Of a DNA stretch of 64,000 bases, positions 24,304 through 32,752 are shown piece after piece. The first letter of the stretch is position 1. Each line of letters opens with the position of its first letter. Source of the DNA: Microlunatus flavus (lineage in GTDB: Bacteria; Actinomycetota; Actinomycetes; Propionibacteriales; Propionibacteriaceae); the NCBI RefSeq assembly GCF_900110855.1, contig NZ_FOFA01000007.1, positions 186,001 to 250,000 of the forward strand, written 5' to 3'. Under the pieces are notes generated by a model. It was not told the origin of the DNA and did not search any database. It saw only the letters and a list, made by a program, of their open reading frames with translations. The position numbers and the translations under genes were made by a program.

Positions 24304-25140
24304 TCAGACCTGCTCCTGCGGGCACCACCAGGTCGTGCGGCCGCCGACGGTGGCGCGCACCATCTGGGCGCCGCAGCGCGGGCAGTGCGCGCCCGCGTGC
24401 CGGAACTCGATCACCTCGCCCGTGTGCACCCCGCCCTGGCGGATGGCGTCCTTGGTCGCGTCGTGCAGGGCGTCGTGCAGGCGTACGAGCTCGTCGCGGC
24501 TGAGCTGGTCGGCGGGGCGTCGCGGCGAGAGCCGGGCCTGCCAGAGCGTCTCGTCGGCGAGCAGGTTGCCGACCCCGGCCACGACGGACTGGTCGAGCAG
24601 CTTCGCCTTGACCGGCGCGGAACCGCGCCCGAGGCGTTCGACGAGCTCGTCGACACCGACCTCCTCCGCGTCCGGGCCGAGCCGGCTCACGTCCGGGTCC
24701 AGCCGTACGCGGCCGAGGCGGCGCTTGTCGAACAGCCGCAGGGTGCCGCCGTCGGCGAACGTGAGCGTGAACCGGTCCCACACCGCCTTGCGGTCGGGTT
24801 CGTCGCCGCCGCGGCCGTAGCGACCGCCCGTCCAGTCGCCGCCCTGGGTGAGCGCGCCGTCGGGCCCGGTGACGAGGATCCGTCCGCTCATCCCCAGGTG
24901 GATGCCGAGCGTCGGCCCGGGCGTCGAGTCGCCGTCGGTCCCGGACGTGTCGCACCACATGCTCTTGCCCTGCCGGTGCGCGGCGGTCAGCGAGCGGCCG
25001 ACCAGCGCGGCCGCGATCTCCCCGGGCGCGTGCGGCCGGCACTCGTAGGTGTCGGTGTCGTCGACCGCGGCGATCGGCCGGTCGAGCGCCGCCGCCTCGA
25101 TCGTCGCGCGGGCGCTCTCCACCTCGGGCAGCTCTGGCAC
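24304..25140 (-). CDS. Fpg/Nei family DNA glycosylase
   Basis: A 278-residue repair enzyme. PELPEVE after the initiator gives the catalytic N-terminal Pro and Glu, and RQGKSMW supplies the beta-hairpin Lys. HLGMSG, the helix-two-turn-helix GVGNLLADETLW and GGVHTGEVIEF follow. The C-terminal zinc finger has CPRC and WWCP, but the fourth Cys is Glu (CPQEQV), so the usual C4 site has only three Cys. Nei-type members with altered fingers exist. The GTG at 25140 was chosen because the mature N-terminus must be Pro. Confidence 0.88.
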   Translation of the reverse strand: MPELPEVESARATIEAAALDRPIAAVDDTDTYECRPHAPGEIAAALVGRSLTAAHRQGKSMWCDTSGTDGDSTPGPTLGIHLGMSGRILVTGPDGALTQGGDWTGGRYGRGGDEPDRKAVWDRFTLTFADGGTLRLFDKRRLGRVRLDPDVSRLGPDAEEVGVDELVERLGRGSAPVKAKLLDQSVVAGVGNLLADETLWQARLSPRRPADQLSRDELVRLHDALHDATKDAIRQGGVHTGEVIEFRHAGAHCPRCGAQMVRATVGGRTTWWCPQEQV

Positions 25141-25249
25141 GGCGCCCAGTGTGGTGGTCGACGCAAGGCGCCTGCCGACGGCGATGGGCCGCGGTGAGCG
25201 ACGACCACTCCGCGTCCGTCGCACGCGGCCCCGGACGGGGCTCGACGGC

Positions 25250-25261
25250 TACGCTCGCGGG
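25250..25261 (+). promoter_or_regulatory. leaderless -10 element of the hydrolase/ATP-grasp cluster
   Basis: TACGCT followed by 6 nt and the ATG at 25262, giving a likely leaderless operon head. Confidence 0.5.
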
Positions 25262-26359
25262 ATGCCCGCCGCCACCGCTCCGCAGGTCACCGACGTGTCG
25301 GTGACCTGGCGCGTCGACGACCCCGAGGGGCGCCTGGAGGCGGTCCGGCTGTGGTCGGACTTCGACCTCGGCGACACCGGGTTCACGCGCGTCGCCGGCG
25401 GCTGGGAGCTCGCGGTGCCGCGCGCCGACCTGCCGCCGGTCGACCGCCTCGAGTACCTGATCGAGGAGACCGGCGACGGCCACACCGTGATGCGGACCGA
25501 CCCCGCGAACCCGCTCCAGGTGGGCGGGGCGTTCGGCGACCACTCGTGGGTGTCCCTCGGCTACCGCGAGCCGGCCTGGCTGCGACTGCAGGCCGAGGAG
25601 GGCACCCGGCATGACCTCGCCGTGGAGACGCCCGTCGACCTGGTCCACGTCCAGCTCTGGTCGCCCGCCGGGACCGACCCCGACGAACCGCTCCCGCTGC
25701 TGCTGTCCCACGACGGGCCGGAGATGGACCACCTCGGGGAGCTGACCCGCTTCGTCGGGGTGATGACGGCCCTGCGCGAGGTCCAGGGGACCGGCGGCCT
25801 GCCGCCGCTGCGGGTCGGGCTGCTCGCGCCGGGGCCGCGCGACGAGCGCTACTCCGCGAACGACGCGTACGCCGCCGCGCTGTGCGAGAACGTCGTGCCG
25901 GCCCTCCTCGCCGAGGCGCCGACGGTCGGCCGGCCGGTCCTCGCCGGGCAGAGCCTGGGCGCCCTGGCCGCGCTGCACGCGGAGTGGCGCCACCCGGGGA
26001 CGTTCGGGGGGCTGCTGCTGCAGTCCGGCTCCTTCTTCACCCCGCAGCTCGACGGCCACGAGAGCGGCCACGGCTCGTGGGACCGCATCACCGCCTTCGT
26101 CGACGAGGTCCTCGACGCCCGCCGCGCCCCGAGCGGGCTGCCCGTCCGGGTCGTCTTCGGGACCGCGGAGGAGAACGCCGCGAACAACCGTCTGGTCGCC
26201 GCCGCGCTCCGGGCGCTGGGCCTCGACGTCGGCACGGGCGAGGTCCGCGACGGGCACACCTGGACCTGCTGGCGCGACCTCCTCGACCCTTACCTCCCCG
26301 AGGTGGTGCACGAGGCCCTTCGACAGGGCGAGGGGACTTCTGCCACGGTGACGGCATGA
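25262..26359 (+). CDS. enterochelin-esterase-like alpha/beta hydrolase
   Basis: A 365-residue protein. The N-terminal ~120 residues form an Ig/beta-sandwich-like domain (VTWRVDDPEGRLEAVRLW) as in Fes-type esterases. The C-terminal alpha/beta hydrolase fold has the nucleophile elbow VLAGQSLGALAALH and a late His in DGHTWTCWRD. Relatives hydrolyse ester bonds in siderophores, but no siderophore genes are nearby. It overlaps the next hydrolase by 4 nt (ATGA), and an ATP-grasp gene follows, so the three form a cluster of unknown function. Confidence 0.78.
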   Translation: MPAATAPQVTDVSVTWRVDDPEGRLEAVRLWSDFDLGDTGFTRVAGGWELAVPRADLPPVDRLEYLIEETGDGHTVMRTDPANPLQVGGAFGDHSWVSLGYREPAWLRLQAEEGTRHDLAVETPVDLVHVQLWSPAGTDPDEPLPLLLSHDGPEMDHLGELTRFVGVMTALREVQGTGGLPPLRVGLLAPGPRDERYSANDAYAAALCENVVPALLAEAPTVGRPVLAGQSLGALAALHAEWRHPGTFGGLLLQSGSFFTPQLDGHESGHGSWDRITAFVDEVLDARRAPSGLPVRVVFGTAEENAANNRLVAAALRALGLDVGTGEVRDGHTWTCWRDLLDPYLPEVVHEALRQGEGTSATVTA

Positions 26360-27105
26360 CCGAACGCGTCCAGGTCGAGCTCGAGGCGCCGGGACTGCCC
26401 CGGCCGGGCACCGTGATCCGGTACGGCCACTGGGGCCGTCCGGTCGTCGTCTTCCCCAGCGAGCGCGGGCGGGCCTGGGACTACGAGGCCAACGGCATGG
26501 TCGGCGCGCTGCGCCCGCTGCTCGACGAGGGCCGCGCCAAGCTCTACTGCGTCGACTCCTTCGACGAGACCAGCTGGTCCGACAGCTGGATCAGCGGCGA
26601 GGAACGCGCGCGGCGCCACGGAGCGTACGCGTCCTGGATCACCGACCAGGTGGTGCCGTTCATCGGGCGGGACACGCCCGGCGCCGCGGACGCGGTCGTC
26701 ACGGGCTGCTCGCTGGGCGCCTACCACGCGCTGCAGCTCGGCCTCACCCGTGCCGACCTGTTCCCGGTCGTGATCGGGCTGTCCGGCAACTACGACCCCT
26801 CGACCTGGCGGGCCTGGGGCGAGCGCGGCGAGGCGGCCTACTTCACCAACCCGAGCGACTACGTGCCCGGCCTGTCGGGCGAGCACCTGGACCGGCTGCG
26901 CGAACGGCTGAAGGTCGTGCTCGTCGTCGGCCAGGGGGCGTGGGAGACGCACCCGACCCGCTCGCTGCCGCAGACGCAGCGGATGGCCGGCCTTCTCGCC
27001 GAGCGCGGCATCGACTGCGAGCTCGACCTGTGGGGCCACGACTCCGCGCACGACTGGGAGTGGTGGCGGCGCCAGATCGCGCACCACCTGCCGCGCTTCT
27101 GCTGA
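26356..27105 (+). CDS. esterase-family alpha/beta hydrolase
   Basis: A 249-residue hydrolase of the putative-esterase (esterase D-like) type. It starts with PVVVFPSERGRAWDYE, has the nucleophile elbow VTGCSLGAYHAL (Ser), and the late His in LWGHDSAHDWEWWR. The conserved IGLSGNYDPSTW and TNPSDYVPG strings suggest a specialised subgroup. It is translated together with the upstream hydrolase and is followed by the ATP-grasp gene after 53 nt. Confidence 0.8.
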   Translation: MTERVQVELEAPGLPRPGTVIRYGHWGRPVVVFPSERGRAWDYEANGMVGALRPLLDEGRAKLYCVDSFDETSWSDSWISGEERARRHGAYASWITDQVVPFIGRDTPGAADAVVTGCSLGAYHALQLGLTRADLFPVVIGLSGNYDPSTWRAWGERGEAAYFTNPSDYVPGLSGEHLDRLRERLKVVLVVGQGAWETHPTRSLPQTQRMAGLLAERGIDCELDLWGHDSAHDWEWWRRQIAHHLPRFC

Positions 27106-27158
27106 GACGCGAGCACCCGGCGCTCGCGCCCGACCGCCGGCCCTGCTAGGCAAGGGGC

Positions 27159-28400
27159 GTGACTTCCCACCTGATCGGGCTGCTGCTGGGTGCCGAGGAG
27201 GACTGGCCGGTCGCGTTCGAGGACATCCTCGCCCGCGTCGGGCCGGTCACGAGCGGCGGGCAGGAGCACACGTTCAGCAGCGAGCGGCTGACCATCGAAC
27301 CGTTCGACCTCACCGACCCGGTCCGCAGCGGCCTGGTGATCGACCGGCTCGCGTACTGGTACTACCACCCGCGCGAGTGGCTGAAGAAGGCCGCGCTGGT
27401 CAACGGGACCTACCTGCTGAACAGCCCCTTCACGTTCCAGTCGATGGAGAAGCACAGCGCCTACTGCGCCATGCTGCGGCTCGGGCTGAAGGTCCCCAAG
27501 ACGGTCCTCGTGCCCTACAAGAACCCGATCGACAACGTGCGGTGGGCCTACACCGCGGCGAAGTACAACCAGCCCTTCGACCTCGACGCCCTGGCCGAGG
27601 AGATCGGCTACCCGCTCTACATGAAGCCCTTCGACGGCGGCGGCTGGCGGGGGGTGTCCCGCATCGAGAACCCCGACGACCTGCACCGCAGCTACGACGC
27701 GTCCGGCGAGATGCTCATGCACCTCCAGGCCACGGTCGACTACGAGCACTTCGCGCGCGCCCTGTCGATCGGGCCCGAGACCATGGTCATGGACTTCCGC
27801 CCTGACCAGCCGATGCACCAGCGGTACGCGGTCAGCCACGACTTCCTCTCCCCGCAGGCCGGGCACGAGGCCGTGGCGATCAGCCGCATCGTCAACGCCT
27901 TCTTCGGCTGGGAGTTCAACTCCGCCGAGATGCTGGTGGCGGGCGACGAGGTCTACCCGATCGACTACGCCAACGCCTGCCCCGACGTGGCCGTGACCTC
28001 GCTGCACTACTACTTCCCGTGGGCGATCACCGCCCTGGTGCGCTGGTCGGTCTACTGCCTCTCGACCGGGCGCAAGGCCGGCGTCGACCTGAGCACCGCG
28101 GAGTACTTCGCCGTCGCCGACGACCCCGACCGCTCCTACACCGACAAGATCGACGCCTACCTCGCCATCGCCGACCGGTACTTCGAGACCGAGCGCTACC
28201 GGTCGTGGTGCACCGAGCACCTGCCGCACCTCGAGGAGCAGGTGCACGACTGGGTCACCTCGCCGGCCTTCGACCGGATGCTCCTGGACACCGTCCGCGC
28301 CACCTATCCGCCGCACGAGCAGGACGCGTTCCTGGCCCACTTCCACGGCCTCGTCGACCTCTGGGCGAGCGACCAGCAGCGCCCGGGTGCGACGGACTGA
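27159..28400 (+). CDS. ATP-grasp family ligase-like protein
   Basis: A 413-residue protein. The central YPLYMKPFDGGGWRGVSRI is the ATP-grasp Lys and Gly-rich loop, preceded by KHSAYCAMLRLGLKVPKTV, the usual helix before the first ATP-binding strand. The metal-binding end reads MLVAGDEVYPIDYANACPD. It should couple ATP hydrolysis to a carboxylate-amine or similar ligation. Together with two esterase-fold neighbours it may make or modify an ester- or amide-linked small molecule; the product is unknown. TAGGCA 6 nt before the GTG is near the leaderless pattern. Confidence 0.75.
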   Translation: MTSHLIGLLLGAEEDWPVAFEDILARVGPVTSGGQEHTFSSERLTIEPFDLTDPVRSGLVIDRLAYWYYHPREWLKKAALVNGTYLLNSPFTFQSMEKHSAYCAMLRLGLKVPKTVLVPYKNPIDNVRWAYTAAKYNQPFDLDALAEEIGYPLYMKPFDGGGWRGVSRIENPDDLHRSYDASGEMLMHLQATVDYEHFARALSIGPETMVMDFRPDQPMHQRYAVSHDFLSPQAGHEAVAISRIVNAFFGWEFNSAEMLVAGDEVYPIDYANACPDVAVTSLHYYFPWAITALVRWSVYCLSTGRKAGVDLSTAEYFAVADDPDRSYTDKIDAYLAIADRYFETERYRSWCTEHLPHLEEQVHDWVTSPAFDRMLLDTVRATYPPHEQDAFLAHFHGLVDLWASDQQRPGATD

Positions 28401-28409
28401 ACCCGTGAC

Positions 28410-28661
28410 TCAGCGCCAGAAGTCGTCGTCCGGGCGCTTGTAGGCCTGGGCGATCTGCTGGGCCCCGGTGACGACCGCGGCGAGCAGCGCGCCGACGCCC
28501 AGGATCGCGAGGACGGTCGGCGCCACCAGACCGCCGACGTCCAGCAGGCTCATCCCCACCCCGAGGGCGATGAGCAGGACGCCGGCGATACCGGCGGCCG
28601 TGGTGCGACGCGCCTGGCGACGGGCCTGTCCCGGGTCGTCCGGGTCGTCCGCGTCGGCCAT
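28410..28661 (-). CDS. small two-helix membrane protein ending DFWR
   Basis: An 83-residue protein. A charged N-terminus (DADDPDDPGQARRQARR) is followed by two membrane helices (about 23-40 and 45-65) and a short tail ending PDDDFWR. I do not recognise a family. The gene next to it encodes a similar-sized two-helix protein ending DSDFWR, which points to an ancient duplication or a shared C-terminal signal. It is 9 nt downstream of that gene. Confidence 0.65.
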   Translation of the reverse strand: MADADDPDDPGQARRQARRTTAAGIAGVLLIALGVGMSLLDVGGLVAPTVLAILGVGALLAAVVTGAQQIAQAYKRPDDDFWR

Positions 28662-28670
28662 GGTCCGCGC

Positions 28671-28910
28671 TCAGCGCCAGAAGTCGGAGTCGGCGTACGA
28701 CTCGCGCTGGAGGAAGGCGGAGATGCTGGCGGACACGCCGAGCACGAAGGCCGTGGCGCCGGCCAGGGCGACCGCGGTCGTCACCAGCAGGGGGAGCAGG
28801 GCGGTGGTGGACGCGAGCAGGGCGCCGGCGACGACCAGCGTGCCGACGAGGACGAGGGTGGTGTGCCACTGCAGGCGGCGGCGCCCCGCGTGCAGCCCGG
28901 ACGTCGTCAT
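28671..28910 (-). CDS. small two-helix membrane protein ending DFWR (paralogue)
   Basis: A 79-residue protein with two membrane helices (TLVLVGTLVVAGALL and LLVTTAVALAGATAFVLGV) and the tail SYADSDFWR. I chose the ATG at 28910, which has GGAGGG directly upstream. Same layout and C-terminal motif as the following gene. The function is unknown. Confidence 0.65.
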   Translation of the reverse strand: MTTSGLHAGRRRLQWHTTLVLVGTLVVAGALLASTTALLPLLVTTAVALAGATAFVLGVSASISAFLQRESYADSDFWR

Positions 28911-28959
28911 CCCTCCACGGTAGGTCGCGCGGAGGCTGCGCGCGAGGGGTCGCAGGAGC

Positions 28960-29412
28960 TCAGGCGCGATCTCGGCCGGCGGTGAGCAGCGTCGCCAGCC
29001 GCTGCACGGCGAACGCGTACCCCTGCACCCCGGCACCGACGATCACGGCGCTGGCCAGGGGAGCCAGGTAGGAGTGGTGCCGGAACTCCTCGCGGGCGTG
29101 CACGTTGCTCACGTGCACCTCGACGAAGGGCAGCGCCACCGCCGCGAGGGCGTCGCGCAGGGCGACCGAGGTGTGGGTGTAGGCCCCGGCGTTGACCACG
29201 ACGCCGGCGCAGTCCTCCCGCGCGGCCTGCACCGCGTCGACGAGCGCGCCCTCGGAGTTGCTCTGCACGGCCCGCAGCTCGAGGCCCTCCGCCTGCGCCG
29301 TGCGGCGGGCCAGCGCCTCGATGTCGGCCAGCGTCTCGGAGCCGTAGATGCCTGGCTCCCGGGTGCCGAGCAGGTTGAGGTTCGGTCCGTTGAGCAGCAG
29401 CAGCCGGGGCAC
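28960..29412 (-). CDS. aroQ: type II 3-dehydroquinate dehydratase
   Basis: A 150-residue dodecameric enzyme that dehydrates 3-dehydroquinate to 3-dehydroshikimate. [20 protein letters not shown] carries the catalytic Tyr; [34 protein letters not shown] and [18 protein letters not shown] supply the rest of the active site. Length is typical. The GTG start at 29412 is leaderless (TAGCGT 6 nt upstream). No other shikimate gene is adjacent. Confidence 0.95.
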   Translation of the reverse strand: MPRLLLLNGPNLNLLGTREPGIYGSETLADIEALARRTAQAEGLELRAVQSNSEGALVDAVQAAREDCAGVVVNAGAYTHTSVALRDALAAVALPFVEVHVSNVHAREEFRHHSYLAPLASAVIVGAGVQGYAFAVQRLATLLTAGRDRA

Positions 29413-29421
29413 GGGTCCACG

Positions 29422-30225
29422 CTAGCGACGTCGGGCTGCCGACGTCGGACCGGCGACGTCGGGCTGGCGGGAGGGCGAGCCCTGGCGGCGGAGCCAGGTG
29501 TCGTACGTGGTCGGCGCGAGCCAGGCGTCGCCGCCGGAGGTCGGGGTCAGCATCGAATCGGTGAGGACGGCCCCGAAGTAGGGCGCCTGGGGGTCGGTGA
29601 CCACCGGCCGCGGGTCGCCGGTGGCCGCGAAGAGGCGCCGGACGAGCGCGTCCAGGCCGAGCGGCTCGGGTCCGGCGACCTCGACCGTCCGGCCGAGCGG
29701 CGCGGCGGCCACGAGCTGCGCCAGGTGCGCGACGACGTCGGCGGACGCGATCGGCTGCAGGTGCGCCGGCGTCGCGTGCACCTGCCCGTCGCGTTCCCCG
29801 GCGTCCGCGATGCCCGGCACGAACTCGAAGAACTGCGTCGACCGGACGATCGAGAAGGGCAGGGGACCGTCCTGCACGACCTGCTCCTGGGCGAGCTTGG
29901 CGCGCAGGTAGCCCGAGTCCGGCACGCGGTCGGCGCCGACGATCGAGAGGACCACGTGGTGGCCCACCCCGGCCTCCCGCCCGGCGTCGAGCAGGTGCCG
30001 GCTCGAGGTGGTGAAGAACGCGAGGACCTCGTCGTCGGCCCACGACGGCGAGTTGGTCAGGTCCACGCAGACGTCGGCGCCGGCCAGCGCGTCGGCCAGG
30101 CCCTCGCCGGTGGTGGTGTCGATGCCGTCGCCGCGGCCGAGGGCCGTGGCGTCGTGCCCGTCCTCGACGAGACGGGCGCCGAGCTGGCGGCCGATCAGGC
30201 CGTTGCCGATGATGGCGATATTCAT
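29422..30225 (-). CDS. NmrA-like NAD(P)-binding oxidoreductase/epimerase (ECF41 target gene)
   Basis: A 267-residue Rossmann protein of the atypical short-chain dehydrogenase group. It opens MNIAIIGNGLIGRQLGARL and has VVLSIVGAD, then SGYLRAKLAQEQVV where the usual Tyr-x-x-x-Lys lies (Y-L-R-A-K). GGAGGAG before the ATG at 30225 is a strong ribosome site. ECF41 sigma genes are classically beside a carboxymuconolactone decarboxylase, oxidoreductase or epimerase gene, and this fits. It has its own TGTCACA-type promoter between it and the sigma gene. The substrate is unknown. Confidence 0.82.
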   Translation of the reverse strand: MNIAIIGNGLIGRQLGARLVEDGHDATALGRGDGIDTTTGEGLADALAGADVCVDLTNSPSWADDEVLAFFTTSSRHLLDAGREAGVGHHVVLSIVGADRVPDSGYLRAKLAQEQVVQDGPLPFSIVRSTQFFEFVPGIADAGERDGQVHATPAHLQPIASADVVAHLAQLVAAAPLGRTVEVAGPEPLGLDALVRRLFAATGDPRPVVTDPQAPYFGAVLTDSMLTPTSGGDAWLAPTTYDTWLRRQGSPSRQPDVAGPTSAARRR

Positions 30226-30259
30226 GTGCTGCTCCTCCGGGTTGCGGTTCCACCCTCCT

Positions 30260-30286
30260 GACCGGGCAGCGGGGTCAGGTGTGACA
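30260..30286 (-). promoter_or_regulatory. ECF41-type promoter of the oxidoreductase gene
   Basis: On the minus strand: TGTCACA (30286-30280), 16 nt, GGTC (30263-30260). ECF41 promoters are reported to have TGTCAC(A) and a CGTC-like -10. The -10 ends 35 nt before the start codon. The same arrangement occurs at the operon head at 34100-34126. Confidence 0.72.
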
Positions 30287-30296
30287 CCCGGCCCGG

Positions 30297-31256
30297 TCAG
30301 TCGCCGCGAGAGCCCGAGCGCAGGAAGCCGGCGATCTTGTCCGGGTTCAGCTGCCACTGCAGCTCCTCGATGCCCGCGTCGGTGGCGCGCATCGTCAGCA
30401 CCGCCAGCGGGACGCCCTCCGCGTCGCGGACCAGCGCTGCCGGGCGTCCGTTGGCCTCCACCTGCTCGACGTGTGCGCCGTCCCAGAAGCGGCGGGCCCG
30501 GAACGCCGCGACGAAGGCGGCGACCCGCTCCCGGCCCGTGACCGGGAGCCGCGCCACCCCGCGGATGCCGTTCCCGTCGGACAGGGTCACGACGTCCTCG
30601 GCCAGCAGGCGCTCGAGCGCGGCGACGTCGCCGCTCTGCGCGGCCTGCAGGAACGTCTCCATCAGGCGCCGGTGCACGCCCGGCGCGACCTCCGCTCGCT
30701 GCGGGGAGGAGAGGTGCCTGCGCGCGCGGCTGACCAGCTGGCGGGCGTTGGCCGGGCTGGTCCCGAGGACCTCGGCGACCTCGCCGAAGGCGTAGTCGAA
30801 GGACTCGCGCAGGAGGTAGGCCGCACGCTCGGTCGGTGTCAGCCGTTCCAGGAGCAGCAGCAGCGCGGTCCCGACCTCCTGGTCGCGCTCGACGCCGAGC
30901 GTGGGGTCGGCGCCGGTGTCGACGGGTTCCGGCAGCCAGGGGCCCAGGTAGGCCTCGCGCCGTACGCGGGCCGACTGCGCGACGTTCAGGGCGAGCCGGG
31001 CGGTGGTCGTGGTGAGGAACGCGACCGGGTTGTCCACGACGGAACGGTCCGTGCCCTGCCAGCGCAGCCACGCCTCCTGCACGACGTCCTCGGCCTCGGT
31101 CCAGCTGCCGAGCATCCGGTACGCGACCGCGAACAGCCGCCGCCGTACGGCAGCGAACGTCTCGGCCGCGTCGTCCAGGGGGTCGGAGGCCGCCGGCACA
31201 CCGGTGATGCTAGGCCCCGGCCGCGGCGCGGACGCCGTGGTGGCCGGAGGGGTCAC
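30297..31256 (-). CDS. ECF41-type (SigJ-like) sigma factor with C-terminal SnoaL-like domain
   Basis: A 319-residue sigma factor. Region 2 has RLFAVAYRMLGSWTEAEDVVQ and region 4 has LLRESFDYAFGEVAEVLGTS. The ECF41 marks are present: WLPEP in the linker (107-111), DGNG (cf. DGGG) at 227-230, and NPDKI (304-308) in the fused C-terminal SnoaL-like domain that tunes activity in place of a separate anti-sigma factor. The GTG start overlaps the cytochrome b stop (GTGA), so it is translated with that gene. Unlike the usual isolated ECF41 gene, it sits at the end of a respiratory-type operon. Confidence 0.9.
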   Translation of the reverse strand: MTPPATTASAPRPGPSITGVPAASDPLDDAAETFAAVRRRLFAVAYRMLGSWTEAEDVVQEAWLRWQGTDRSVVDNPVAFLTTTTARLALNVAQSARVRREAYLGPWLPEPVDTGADPTLGVERDQEVGTALLLLLERLTPTERAAYLLRESFDYAFGEVAEVLGTSPANARQLVSRARRHLSSPQRAEVAPGVHRRLMETFLQAAQSGDVAALERLLAEDVVTLSDGNGIRGVARLPVTGRERVAAFVAAFRARRFWDGAHVEQVEANGRPAALVRDAEGVPLAVLTMRATDAGIEELQWQLNPDKIAGFLRSGSRGD

Positions 31257-32752
31257 GGCCCGTCCCCGGCCGCGATGGGCTCGGGCGGGCCGGCCGCCGT
31301 CAGGGTCCTCGGCGCGCGTGCGGACGGCACCGGGACGTGCCGCTCGGTGAAGCCGCCGTCGGGGGACTGCTCGAGGACGCCCGATTCGGCGCCGTCGCGC
31401 TCCCGTTCCTCCTCGTACGCGCGCAGCGTCCGGCACGCCGTCCGCGCGACCGCGAACGCGAGCACCGGGCCGGCCAGGAGGACCACCCGGAGCGCGACGA
31501 CCACACCCTCGAAGGAGAGGTGCAGCTGGGTGGCGAGCAGGTCGGCGCTGCCGGCCAGCCAGAGCGTGCCGTAGAAGGTGGCGCCCGCCGCGCCGACGCC
31601 GGTCCGCGCCGGCCGGTCACGCGGGCGGTCGAGCACCTGGTGCTCGCCCCGGTCGCCGCCGAGGCGCTCCTCGAGGAGCGGCCAGGCGAGCAGCACCGCG
31701 AAGAACGTGCCGATGGCCGCGAGCGGCACGAGGACCGCGAGGGTCCAGGTCCGGCCCGCGACCGAGAGCTCCCAGCCGGGCGGGACCAGGCGGAGCGCGC
31801 CGTCGAGGAACGCCGTGTACCAGTCGGGCTGGCTGCCGGCGTACGCATCGGCGGGGGAGGCCGGGCCGTAGCGCCAGACCGGGCTGATGGTCATCGTGGC
31901 GCCCATGAGGGTGAGGACCCCCGCGGTGATGAAGCCCAGGCCGAGCACGCGGGCCGCCGCCTGCGGCCAGGCCGGCAGGCCCACCACCCGGTCGGCGTCC
32001 CGTCCGGCGCCGGGCAGCTGGACCGGGCCCGCGCGGAGCACCAGCCGCAGCCGGAGCGCGACCAGCACGACGAGCGCCGCGGGCGCGAGCAGGTGCACGA
32101 CGTAGAGGTGCTCGACGACGCGGCCGGGGTACTCGCCGCCGAAGAGCGCGAAGGTCAGCCACGTGCCGACGAACGGAAGGGCGAGGGTCGTGCCCTCGAC
32201 GATCCGCAGACCGGTGCCGGACAGGTCGTCGTCGGGGAGCCCGTAGCCGCTCCACCCGGCCCCGAGCACGACGACGAACGTGGCGACCAGCAGCACCCAC
32301 GCCGCGCGTCGCGGCCGCCGGAACGCGCCCGTGAAGAACGCCCCGGTCAGCTGCAGGACGAGCGAGGCCGGGAGCACCAGCGCCGCCCAGTGGTGGGTCT
32401 GGCGCACCAGCAGCCCGCCGGGGACGTCGAGCGACAGGTGCACGGTCGAGGCGAAGGCCCGCGACACCGCCAGGCCGTGCAGCGGCGCGTAGCCGCCGGC
32501 GTAGGTCACGACCTCACCGGAGGGGTCGTACGCGGGCAGGAGCAGGAGGCCGGTGACGAGCAGCACGACGAAGCACCCGGCCGAGACCGTTCCCCACAGC
32601 AGCGCCCACGTCGTCGGTTGCGCCCGGTGGTGCAGCGTCCGCGCCAGGGCCGACGCCCGCCGGCCGAGCGGGTTGCCCTCGGCCAGCCAGGCGAGCAGGC
32701 GGCCCGAGCGCGTCGGGTCGGGCGGGTCGGGCTCGCGCTCAGCGGTCGGCAC
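31253..32752 (-). CDS. stand-alone QcrB-like cytochrome b missing one heme-ligand pair
   Basis: A 499-residue membrane protein clearly related to actinobacterial QcrB: VRQTHHWAAL, FFTGAFRRPR, SPVWRYGPASPADAYAGSQP, the quinol-site PDWY (309-312), and the C-terminal GATFYGTLWLAGSADLLATQ. Heme-ligand histidines expected in pairs 14 residues apart are only half present: His120 and His220 remain, but the partners are Gln134 and Arg234. One heme (the cytoplasmic-side bH by analogy) should be lost. No qcrA or qcrC is near. It overlaps NDH-2 by 14 nt and the sigma gene by 4 nt. Confidence 0.85.
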   Translation of the reverse strand: MPTAEREPDPPDPTRSGRLLAWLAEGNPLGRRASALARTLHHRAQPTTWALLWGTVSAGCFVVLLVTGLLLLPAYDPSGEVVTYAGGYAPLHGLAVSRAFASTVHLSLDVPGGLLVRQTHHWAALVLPASLVLQLTGAFFTGAFRRPRRAAWVLLVATFVVVLGAGWSGYGLPDDDLSGTGLRIVEGTTLALPFVGTWLTFALFGGEYPGRVVEHLYVVHLLAPAALVVLVALRLRLVLRAGPVQLPGAGRDADRVVGLPAWPQAAARVLGLGFITAGVLTLMGATMTISPVWRYGPASPADAYAGSQPDWYTAFLDGALRLVPPGWELSVAGRTWTLAVLVPLAAIGTFFAVLLAWPLLEERLGGDRGEHQVLDRPRDRPARTGVGAAGATFYGTLWLAGSADLLATQLHLSFEGVVVALRVVLLAGPVLAFAVARTACRTLRAYEEERERDGAESGVLEQSPDGGFTERHVPVPSARAPRTLTAAGPPEPIAAGDGP

